Positions 1 to 5,968 of a stretch of DNA of 7,562 nucleotides are shown here, one piece after another. The stretch is taken from the NCBI GenBank assembly GCA_030549955.1, contig JAUQQI010000015.1, positions 1 through 7,562 on the forward strand, written 5' to 3'. Every line of letters starts with the position of its first letter. The stretch's first letter is position 1. The notes below the pieces were generated by a model. The model had not been told where the DNA came from and searched no databases. It worked only from the letters and a program-made list of their open reading frames with translations. The stretch comes from Chloroflexota bacterium (GTDB lineage Bacteria; Chloroflexota; Dehalococcoidia; JAUQQI01). The position numbers and the translations under genes were made by a program.

Positions 1-263
1 ATGGGATCATTATTAACCCCGGCGCCCTGACCCATTACAGCCTGGCCCTGCGAGATGCCATCGCCGCCGTCGGCCGGCCGACCGTCGAGGTTCACCTGAG
101 CAACATCCACGCCCGGGAAGAGTGGCGCCGCCATTCGGTCATTGCGCCCGTAGCCCTCGGCCAGGTCACGGGTTTCGGGTGGCGCGGCTACGTCGCTGCC
201 CTCCGGTTGCTGGTTGAAATTTTGCGGGGAGGGGAGGGTGAAGAGCCGACTCGGGCGCTTTAG
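1..263 (+). CDS. aroQ: 3-dehydroquinate dehydratase, type II (3' part only)
   Basis: The C-terminal 86 residues of a type II 3-dehydroquinate dehydratase, which converts 3-dehydroquinate to 3-dehydroshikimate in the cytoplasmic shikimate pathway. The frame begins with GGG at base 3 and ends at TAG 261-263; the 5' end lies outside the window. The fragment opens with [11 protein letters not shown], holding the family's active-site Asn and His, and continues with [17 protein letters not shown], holding the Glu, His and two Arg that correspond to Glu99, His101, Arg108 and Arg112 of the Mycobacterium enzyme. The end, [11 protein letters not shown], is also typical. The family is about 145 residues long, so some 60 N-terminal residues, including the catalytic Arg/Tyr lid, are missing here only because of the window edge. 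The gene overlaps the next one by 26 bp, as expected for co-transcription. This start-less frame is short but the family match is clear. Confidence 0.95.
   Translation, partial: GIIINPGALTHYSLALRDAIAAVGRPTVEVHLSNIHAREEWRRHSVIAPVALGQVTGFGWRGYVAALRLLVEILRGGEGEEPTRAL
228..232 (+). promoter_or_regulatory. Ribosome binding site of the Xaa-Pro peptidase gene
   Basis: GGAGG lies 5 nt before GTG 238, inside the last codons of aroQ. It favours GTG 238 over the in-frame TTG at 214, which has no purine-rich sequence upstream. The resulting N-terminus, beginning [12 protein letters not shown], also fits the usual start of this peptidase family. Confidence 0.7.
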
Positions 264-1314
264 GGAACTCCTGGCCGACGCCGGGGTTGACGCTGTGATC
301 ATATCCCAGCCGGAGAACCGGCGCTACCTGAGCGGCTTTACCGGTTCGGCCGGTCACCTGCTGGTCGGACCCAATTTTGCGATTCTGGCCACCGGTTTCA
401 GGTACATCGAGCAGGCCGGGCAGGAGGCTCCGGATTTCGAGGTCTGGCGGATTAATGGCAGCCTGGTGCCGGCCTTGCGGGAGCTGGTCCGGAAGCTGGC
501 CGTACGGCGCCTCGGATTTGAGGCCCATGCGGTAACCTACCAGATTTACCGGGAGTGGGGCCGTTACCTCCGGGGGCGGGGGGTGAGGCTTGTTCCCCTG
601 CGAGGCCTGGTGGAACAGCTCCGGGCCGTGAAGGACGAGGAAGAAGTTGGCCTGATTCGAAAGGCGGCTGAGATTACCGACCAGACCCTGGCCGCCGTCC
701 TCAGCAACCTGAAATTCGGGGTGACCGAGCGGGAACTGGCCTGGCAGATCGAGCGGACGATGCGGGAACTTGGGGCCGATGGCCCGTCGTTCAGGCCAAT
801 CGTTGCGACCGGCCCGAATGCGGCCAGACCCCATCATCCGCCCGGCGACCGCCGGATCCAGCCGGGGGATATTGTGCTCATTGATATCGGGGCGGCCTTT
901 GGCGGCTACCACAGCGACCTGACCCGGACCTTCGTCTTCGGCCGGCCGGACGATAAGTTTCTTGAGGTCTGGCGGGTCGTTGCCGAGGCCAATGAAGTGG
1001 CCCGGCAGGCGGCCAGACCGGGGGCGTCGGCCGCCGAGGTCGATGCCGCCGCCCGGGAAGTCATAAAGGCGGCCGGCTACGGTGAAAACTTCGGCCATGG
1101 CCTCGGCCACGGTGTTGGTCTGGTTATCCATGAGGGGCCGCGGCTTGGGCCGAAGTCGGAAGATAAACTTGCGGCCGGCATGGTATTTACAATTGAACCG
1201 GGGATTTACCTGCCGGGTTGGGGTGGGGTGCGGATCGAGGACCTGGTGGTCCTGCGGGACTACGGGGTCGAGGTGATCTCGCAGTCGCCCAAGTTCCCGG
1301 CCCTGGAAGTCTGA
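238..1314 (+). CDS. Xaa-Pro peptidase, M24B family (aminopeptidase P / prolidase type)
   Basis: A 358-residue cytoplasmic metallopeptidase that cleaves peptides at Xaa-Pro bonds. The N-terminal creatinase-like domain (about residues 1-125) contains the family phrase [13 protein letters not shown]. The C-terminal pita-bread domain (about 130-358) carries all five expected dinuclear-metal ligands: Asp216 (LIDIGA), Asp227 (HSDLTRTF), His291 (GLGHGVGL), Glu320 (FTIEPG) and Glu334 (RIEDLV). The catalytic-type histidines His199 (ARPHHP) and His298 (VIHEGP) are also present. GTG 238 was chosen as the start because of GGAGG 5 nt upstream; a TTG at 214 would add eight residues without an RBS. The length is normal for the family. 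The aroQ–peptidase–efp order is common in several bacterial phyla and suggests one housekeeping transcript. Sequence alone does not separate an aminopeptidase P from a prolidase (dipeptidase), so no symbol is given. Confidence 0.93.
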   Translation: MKSRLGRFRELLADAGVDAVIISQPENRRYLSGFTGSAGHLLVGPNFAILATGFRYIEQAGQEAPDFEVWRINGSLVPALRELVRKLAVRRLGFEAHAVTYQIYREWGRYLRGRGVRLVPLRGLVEQLRAVKDEEEVGLIRKAAEITDQTLAAVLSNLKFGVTERELAWQIERTMRELGADGPSFRPIVATGPNAARPHHPPGDRRIQPGDIVLIDIGAAFGGYHSDLTRTFVFGRPDDKFLEVWRVVAEANEVARQAARPGASAAEVDAAAREVIKAAGYGENFGHGLGHGVGLVIHEGPRLGPKSEDKLAAGMVFTIEPGIYLPGWGGVRIEDLVVLRDYGVEVISQSPKFPALEV

Positions 1315-1327
1315 CGGGAGATGACGG

Positions 1328-1897
1328 ATGATTGAGACTGGCGACCTCCGACGGGGCATGACCATCGAAATCGACGGCGAGCTTTACCAGGTGCTCGACG
1401 TCGAGCACCTCAAGCTCGGCCGGGGCACGGCTCAGGTGCGGATGCGCCTGCGCAATCTGCGGGCCGGCCATATTATCGACCGGACGGTCCAGGCGGGTAC
1501 CCGCTTTGTCCGGGCCTACCTCGAAGCCCGAACGGCTCAGTTTCTTTATAAAGAGGGCGATATATACCACTTCCTCGACCAGGAGACCTACGAGGAATAC
1601 ACGCTCGGGCCCGATGTGCTCGGGGATGCGGTCAATTATCTTAAAGAGGGGATGCAGGTCGAGCTGCTGTTCCACCGGGACCAGCCGGTGGCCATCGAGC
1701 TTCCCACGGCCGTCGACCTGAAAGTCATTGAGACTCCGCCGGCGTTCAGAGGCGACACTGCTGCTGGGGGTACAAAGCCAGCCACCCTCGAGACGGGCCT
1801 AGTAATTCAGGTGCCGTTCTTCATCGACGTTGGCGACGTCGTTCGGGTCGATACCCGGACCGGCGAATATATCGAGCGGGCAACTGCCGAGGGCTGA
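1328..1897 (+). CDS. efp: Elongation factor P
   Basis: A complete 189-residue elongation factor P, which binds between the ribosomal P and E sites and rescues ribosomes stalled on proline runs. Three beta-barrel domains are recognisable: the KOW-like N-domain (about 1-62), the central OB domain (about 65-128) and the C-terminal OB domain (about 129-186), which contains the family signature region GGTKPATLETG. The N-domain loop that reaches the P-site tRNA reads KLGRGTA, so the residue at the modification position (Lys34 in E. coli, Lys32 in B. subtilis) is Arg32, and the usual Pro30 is Leu30. Rhamnosylated EF-Ps also have Arg here, but no EarP-like gene is in the window. The start ATG has GGGAG 7 nt upstream at 1316-1320. 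The gene follows the peptidase stop by 13 nt and precedes the DUF2905 gene by 12 nt. Confidence 0.97.
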   Translation: MIETGDLRRGMTIEIDGELYQVLDVEHLKLGRGTAQVRMRLRNLRAGHIIDRTVQAGTRFVRAYLEARTAQFLYKEGDIYHFLDQETYEEYTLGPDVLGDAVNYLKEGMQVELLFHRDQPVAIELPTAVDLKVIETPPAFRGDTAAGGTKPATLETGLVIQVPFFIDVGDVVRVDTRTGEYIERATAEG

Positions 1898-1909
1898 ATC
1901 CGGCTCCGA

Positions 1910-2140
1910 ATGGAAGACTTTACGACCATCGGCCGGCTGCTCATCATCTTCGGTCTGGTCCTGGCCGGTCTTGGGCTCCTGCTTCTGCTGGCCGGGCGGG
2001 TGCCCGGCATCGGCCGGCTGCCGGGTGATATCGTCATTCAGACGGACAACATCACCTGCTTTTTCCCGCTGGCCACGATGATTGTCCTCAGCATCCTGCT
2101 GACGGTGCTCTTAAACGTTGTGGCCCGCCTCTTCCGGTGA
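1910..2140 (+). CDS. DUF2905 family small membrane protein
   Basis: A 76-residue integral membrane protein of unknown function. There are two hydrophobic segments, about residues 10-28 and 52-73, joined by a loop with the DUF2905 hallmark GRLPGDI (35-41) followed by IVIQTDN and FFPL before the second helix. The size and motif order match this family of two-helix bacterial proteins. It starts 12 nt after the efp stop with no convincing Shine-Dalgarno sequence. The nearest purine run, GAGGG 1889-1893, is 16 nt away, so translation probably depends on coupling to efp. It is the last gene of the + strand operon, and its stop codon forms part of a hairpin shared with the convergent gene. The family call rests on recognised motifs; no molecular function can be inferred from the neighbours. 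Confidence 0.85.
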   Translation: MEDFTTIGRLLIIFGLVLAGLGLLLLLAGRVPGIGRLPGDIVIQTDNITCFFPLATMIVLSILLTVLLNVVARLFR

Positions 2141-2171
2141 GGGTCTACCAGCCTAAGGCGTAGCCCTCACC
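2136..2171. terminator. Stop-spanning hairpin between convergent genes (possible bidirectional terminator without U-tract)
   Basis: An imperfect inverted repeat with 15 base pairs. Bases 2136-2143 pair with 2164-2171, 2145-2148 with 2160-2163, and 2151-2153 with 2157-2159. T2144 and C2149-A2150 are bulged, and TAA 2154-2156 forms the loop. It contains the stop codon of the DUF2905 gene (2138-2140) and the stop of the opposite-strand gene (2145-2147), so both transcripts could fold it at their 3' ends. Neither side is followed by a T-run, so a classical intrinsic terminator is not shown. It could equally be an RNA 3'-end stabiliser or a pause site. Pairing was worked out by hand. Confidence 0.5.
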
Positions 2172-3731
2172 CCGAAGGTCAAAGGCTCCCTGGAAGACGC
2201 CCCGCTCCGGGTCGATGGCAATCAGCATCGCCCGGCCCGGCCCAAACCAGGGGTGGACAGGTTTGACGTCGTGGCCCCGCCGGCGCAGCTCGGTAATAGT
2301 GGACTCCGGGAGCCGGGCTTCAACCTGAACTTCGGTTCCCTCCAGGTTGCCCCAGCGGGGGGCATCCAGGGCCGCCTGGGGGTCTAGGCCGAAGTCCAGG
2401 ACGTTGACCAGCACCTGGAGGTTGACCATCACCTGGTAGTGCTGGCCGGGCGTGCCCCCGGAAAGGTATGGCCGGCCGTCTTTAAAGACCATGTAGGTGT
2501 TCAGGGTGTGGACCGGCCGCTTCCCGGGCTCCAGGCGGTTCGGGCTGGCCGGGTCGGGGCTAAAGCCGCAAAGGCGGTTGTTTAAAACGATACCGGTGTC
2601 GCCGGCTATGACGGCCGACCCGAAGACGTGAAAGATGCTCTGGATCCACGAAACCAGGTTGCCGTGCCGGTCGACCGCCGTAAGATAGGTGGTTTCACGG
2701 CCGATGCTGAGCTGGCCCGGCGCCTGCCCCGGCCCCGCCCGGTCCGGGCGGATGAGCTTGCGCCGGTTCCCGGCGTGGGCTTCCGAGAGCAGCTGGTCGA
2801 CGGTAAATTCGACAAACCTCGGGTCGCCGGCATACTTGAGCCGGTCCTCAAAGGCCAGCTTCTTGGCCTCAATTTCGAGGTGGATGACGTCGGGGCTCAA
2901 GAGGCCGTAGCTGGCCAGGTCATAGCCTTCGAGGATTTTAAGACACTCCAGGAGAATAAACCCTTGCGAAACAGGGGGTTGACCGAAAACCGTATAGCCC
3001 CGGTAATCCACCGAGATGGGGTCAAGAACCTCACAACGATAGGCGGCCAGGTCGGCCTCGGTCAGAATGCCCCCGAGCTCGGCCAGGGCTTTCACCAGCC
3101 GCCGGCCCAGCTCGCCCCGGTAAAACTCTTCCCGGCCGCCGTCGGCAATGGCCCGGAGGGTTCGGGCCAGGTCCGGCTGGCGCAGGATGTGCCCGGGTTC
3201 AGGCGGGCTCCCTTCGGGCAGGAAGGTGCGGGCCGAGGCGGGGAAGCGGCTCAGGCGTCCGGCGTTTGCGGCGATGGCCGCCGCCAGCCGGGTCGTGATG
3301 GGAAAGCCCTCCTCAGCCAGGGCGACGGCCGGTTCAAAGATTTCGGTAAGGGGCCGGGAACCGTAGCGCTCCCAGATGGTCAACCAGCCGTCGACAACGC
3401 CCGGCACCGTCACGGCCAGGGGGCCCGTGTTCGGAATGCCGTTCGGGAACCGGTCCGGAGTCGCACCGGCCGGGGCCGGGCCGCTGGCGTTAATCGCCTG
3501 GACCCGGCCGTCTTCGGGCCGGTAAACTAAGGCGAAGAGGTCGCCGCCGACGTGACTGCTCTGCGGTTCGACCACCGTGAGCACGGCCGCCGCCGTGAGC
3601 GCCGCATCAAAGGCATTGCCGCCCCTCCGAAGCATCTCGGAGGCGGCCTGGGCGGCCAGGTAGTGGTTTGCGGCGATAAGGCCGTTTCGGGCCATGACCG
3701 GCCCGCGGTTGGGTCCCTGCAGGTCCACCAT
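2145..3731 (-). CDS. ggt: Gamma-glutamyltransferase-family Ntn-hydrolase (atypical, cytoplasmic)
   Basis: A 528-residue member of the gamma-glutamyltransferase family, whose members mature by self-cleavage and then use the new N-terminal Thr as nucleophile on gamma-glutamyl compounds. It has no signal peptide, so it probably acts in the cytoplasm. RGPVMARNG (9-17) and LRRGGNAFDAAL lead the large subunit. The cleavage point is before Thr347 (GRETTYLTAVD), followed by GDTGIVLNNR, KRPVHTLNTY, GGTPGQHYQ and LDAPRW in the small subunit. The segment NASGPAPAGAT (81-91) lacks the substrate-binding Arg of FREMAP-type enzymes, the Ser-Ser pair of E. coli GGT is His-Thr, and the second oxyanion Gly is Gln430. 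It therefore resembles the divergent YwrD-like branch more than canonical GGT, and its substrate is uncertain. ATG 3731 has GGAG 10 nt upstream and a promoter behind it. An open frame continues upstream to 3893, but those residues do not look like the family. Confidence 0.88.
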   Translation of the reverse strand: MVDLQGPNRGPVMARNGLIAANHYLAAQAASEMLRRGGNAFDAALTAAAVLTVVEPQSSHVGGDLFALVYRPEDGRVQAINASGPAPAGATPDRFPNGIPNTGPLAVTVPGVVDGWLTIWERYGSRPLTEIFEPAVALAEEGFPITTRLAAAIAANAGRLSRFPASARTFLPEGSPPEPGHILRQPDLARTLRAIADGGREEFYRGELGRRLVKALAELGGILTEADLAAYRCEVLDPISVDYRGYTVFGQPPVSQGFILLECLKILEGYDLASYGLLSPDVIHLEIEAKKLAFEDRLKYAGDPRFVEFTVDQLLSEAHAGNRRKLIRPDRAGPGQAPGQLSIGRETTYLTAVDRHGNLVSWIQSIFHVFGSAVIAGDTGIVLNNRLCGFSPDPASPNRLEPGKRPVHTLNTYMVFKDGRPYLSGGTPGQHYQVMVNLQVLVNVLDFGLDPQAALDAPRWGNLEGTEVQVEARLPESTITELRRRGHDVKPVHPWFGPGRAMLIAIDPERGVFQGAFDLRGEGYALGW

Positions 3732-5943
3732 GAGGCATCTGCTCCGGGCAAAACTTGGGCTCGGGGCCCGGCACGATTTTAGCCGGGCCAGCTTCGGGGT
3801 GTCAATCGCCGGCATTACAACCCTGGCGGTAGCCTTCGGCCTGCGGGTTTTTCGACTTGCGGACCAAAATGTCTGGTACGATGAAGCCTTCACCCTGGGG
3901 ATCGCCCGGCTTGGGTTCTTCGAAGCGGCCGTCCGGACGGCCGCCGATACCCACCCGCCCCTTTATTACTGGCTCCTCGACATCTGGGAACCCCTGGCCG
4001 GGGGTGAACCGTTCAGCCTCCGGTTTCTTACGGTTGTCCTCTCGGTGCCGGCGGTGGCCGTAAGTATGGCACTCGGCCGGCGGGTTTTCGGGCCGGCCGG
4101 GGCGGTCTGGGCCGGACTCTTCCTGGCCTTAAACCCCCTTTTTATCCGCTGGTCCCAGGAAGTCAGGATGCACGCCCCGGCCCTGACCTTCGGCCTAGTT
4201 GGCCTCTACTTTGGCTACCGCTGGCTTGCCGACGTTAAGGCCCGGCGGCGCTACCTGGTCGGGTACGCCGTCGGGCTTTTCGCCGCGGCGTTCACGGTTT
4301 ACCTGACGGCTGCCGTATCCCTCCTCGCGGGCTTCTGGGCGCGGGGAAGCCGACAGGGCCGGGTCTGGGCGCTGACAACCCTGGGAGTGTTTAGCCTGCT
4401 TGCCCTGTGGCTCGGGCTTGCCCTGACCCGCCAGCGAACCTGGGCGGCCGGCCCGCCCACACCCTTGCCGGAGGTCCTGCGGGCCCTGCCGGAGGGGCTC
4501 GTCCTCGGTCGGGGTGGGGCTGACAACCTCTGGCCGGTAGCCGCCATTGCACTCGCGGCCTGCGTCCTGGGCGGCCTGGCCCACCCGGCGGGCCGAAAGT
4601 TTGTGGCCGGGTTTGTTCTCCTGGCAGCCCCTGGGGTGCTGGTCCTGGTTCCCCGGCCGTTCGGGTATGTGCCGGTTTACGACCCCCGCTACTTTCTGCC
4701 GGCCGTGCCCCTCCTCGGTCTGGCCCTGGCGGCCGCCGCCTCCGGTCGGCCCCGCCCCCTGGGGGTCGGTCTGGCAGTTGGGGTCCTCGGCCTCTTGCTC
4801 GTCGGAACCTGGCAGTATCTCGACGGCCGGCGGCTGACCGACGATTATCTAACCCTCTTCCGGGTCCTGCGGGCGTATGCGGTCCCCGGCGACCAGGTTG
4901 TTCTGGTCTCGGGCGACCGTCTGCCCATTTTTCAATACCACGCCGCCCGGGTCGGCCTCGCGGGCCTCAAAGTGATTCCGGTGTCGCCCAGCACTGACCC
5001 CGGCTGGCAGGCGCAGGTTAACAGGCTGGCTGGCCGGTTCTGGCTCGTCCTGATGGAGCCGGGCATTGAGGACCCGGCCGGCGAAGTCCCGACCTATCTG
5101 GGTGCCAGGTTTACCGGGGCGGCCCGGTTTGTATTTGGTCACAATGGGGCTGTATTTTTCGATCCGTCCGGACAATCGCCGACGCCGGTCAGACTTGAGC
5201 CGGAAGTTCGGATTGTCGGGCCCGCCGGCCTGTTTGGCTACGACCCGCCGGTTGGCCGAGCCCGACCGGAGGACCGGGTTTACCTGGTCCTTTACCAAAA
5301 TCCGGCCACTGCGCCAGCCCGGGTCGAACTTCTCGACCCGGCCGGTAAACTCAGGCAGGTCTGGGACCTCCCCCCGCCGAAGGCACCTGACCTTCGGGTC
5401 ATAAGCCTAGTGGTCGAGGCCGGCCTGCCGCCCGGCCCCTACGTCTGGGTCTTCCGGGCCAGTGGGGAGGCTGTCTGGCTCGACAGACTTGACGTCGAGG
5501 GTACCCGGCTGCCGCCGGGCCCAAGCGGTCCCCCAACTCGAACCCTGGACGTCCGGTTCGGAGACGGAATTGCCCTGGCCGGGGTTGACGTTTCGCCGGC
5601 GAAGCTCCAACCCGGCGAGGCCGTCACGGTTCGGCTCTACTGGGTAGCAGTTGACAAGCCGACCGACGACTGGCAGGTTTTCGTCCACATTGTACCGGTG
5701 CCGGAAACGGTTCCGGTAGCCCAGGCCGACTTTCGCCCGGCCCGGGGCCTGCTGTCCACCTACCGGTGGGCTCCGGGCGACCGTTTCACTGACGAGGCCG
5801 TTATCCGGCTGCCGGAAACCCTGGCACCGGGCGAGTATTACGTGATTGCCGGCCTTTACCGGCTGGCTGACGGGCTGCGAAATCCGACCGGGACGGGCGA
5901 AGAGTTCGTGGTTCTGGGACGGGTAGTTGTAACGGAGCGTTAG
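3730..5943 (+). CDS. GT39-like polyprenyl-phosphate-sugar glycosyltransferase, membrane-bound, with extracytoplasmic tail
   Basis: A 737-residue polytopic protein of the PMT/ArnT-like (GT39) type, which moves a sugar from a lipid-phosphate carrier onto a protein, lipid or glycan acceptor outside the membrane. A first helix (about 22-39) is followed by the catalytic-type loop NVWYDEAFT with Asp51-Glu52, then THPPLYYW (74-81). About ten hydrophobic segments extend to residue 360, with DPRYFLPAVPL (318-328) near the end as in this superfamily. Residues 365-737 are non-membrane. The last part (about 606-734: FGDGIALAGVDV, LYWVAV, VFVHIV, YYVIAGLYR) looks like a beta-sandwich domain and is probably extracytoplasmic. 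ATG 3730 has only AGGT 5 nt upstream. ATG 3694 and GTG 3799 are alternatives; GTG 3799 would leave a 67-bp divergent intergenic region but has no RBS. The GT2 gene downstream could make its donor. The true acceptor is unknown. Confidence 0.85.
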   Translation: MRHLLRAKLGLGARHDFSRASFGVSIAGITTLAVAFGLRVFRLADQNVWYDEAFTLGIARLGFFEAAVRTAADTHPPLYYWLLDIWEPLAGGEPFSLRFLTVVLSVPAVAVSMALGRRVFGPAGAVWAGLFLALNPLFIRWSQEVRMHAPALTFGLVGLYFGYRWLADVKARRRYLVGYAVGLFAAAFTVYLTAAVSLLAGFWARGSRQGRVWALTTLGVFSLLALWLGLALTRQRTWAAGPPTPLPEVLRALPEGLVLGRGGADNLWPVAAIALAACVLGGLAHPAGRKFVAGFVLLAAPGVLVLVPRPFGYVPVYDPRYFLPAVPLLGLALAAAASGRPRPLGVGLAVGVLGLLLVGTWQYLDGRRLTDDYLTLFRVLRAYAVPGDQVVLVSGDRLPIFQYHAARVGLAGLKVIPVSPSTDPGWQAQVNRLAGRFWLVLMEPGIEDPAGEVPTYLGARFTGAARFVFGHNGAVFFDPSGQSPTPVRLEPEVRIVGPAGLFGYDPPVGRARPEDRVYLVLYQNPATAPARVELLDPAGKLRQVWDLPPPKAPDLRVISLVVEAGLPPGPYVWVFRASGEAVWLDRLDVEGTRLPPGPSGPPTRTLDVRFGDGIALAGVDVSPAKLQPGEAVTVRLYWVAVDKPTDDWQVFVHIVPVPETVPVAQADFRPARGLLSTYRWAPGDRFTDEAVIRLPETLAPGEYYVIAGLYRLADGLRNPTGTGEEFVVLGRVVVTER
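3776..3805 (-). promoter_or_regulatory. Candidate sigma70-type promoter of the ggt-like gene
   Basis: On the minus strand, a perfect -35 TTGACA (3805-3800) is followed after 18 nt by TAAAAT (3781-3776), five of six matches to the -10 consensus. Transcription would start near 3769, leaving a leader of about 37 nt containing GGAG before ATG 3731. This is the best promoter match I found, and it stands out in GC-rich sequence. It lies inside the N-terminal coding region of the opposite-strand glycosyltransferase if that gene starts at 3730. It also supports 3731, not the upstream ATG at 3893, as the start of the ggt-like gene. Confidence 0.6.
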
Positions 5944-5955
5944 TTCGGGTAATAT
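5927..5955 (+). promoter_or_regulatory. Possible internal promoter of the GT2 gene
   Basis: TTGTAA (5927-5932) and TAATAT (5950-5955) are separated by 17 nt; each matches four of six consensus positions. The AT-rich run TAATATTTT stands out against its GC-rich surroundings. Transcription would begin about 7 nt before ATG 5969, giving an almost leaderless mRNA, which fits the absence of a Shine-Dalgarno sequence there. Chance occurrence is quite possible. Confidence 0.3.
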
Positions 5956-5968
5956 TTTCTCGGCAACG

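Noticed and set aside
214..237. TTG 214 as start of the Xaa-Pro peptidase
   Set aside because: No Shine-Dalgarno precedes it, and the added residues (MKFCGEGR) are a translation of the purine-rich ribosome binding site of GTG 238.
166..1365. A 399-codon open frame on the minus strand opposite the Xaa-Pro peptidase
   Set aside because: It is antisense to a gene with all catalytic residues intact. The product is Pro/Gly/Arg-rich with no recognisable domain. Long antisense frames are expected where third positions are nearly all G or C.
2628..3530. A 300-codon plus-strand open frame inside the ggt-like gene
   Set aside because: It lies wholly antisense to conserved family motifs, including the catalytic Thr region, and shows no protein family features. 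It is a by-product of GC-rich codon usage.
3732..3893. N-terminal extension of the ggt-like gene to an upstream ATG at 3893
   Set aside because: The extra 54 residues are basic, lack family resemblance and would lie antisense to the first helix and the catalytic Asp-Glu loop of the glycosyltransferase. The promoter at 3776-3805 would also fall inside the gene.
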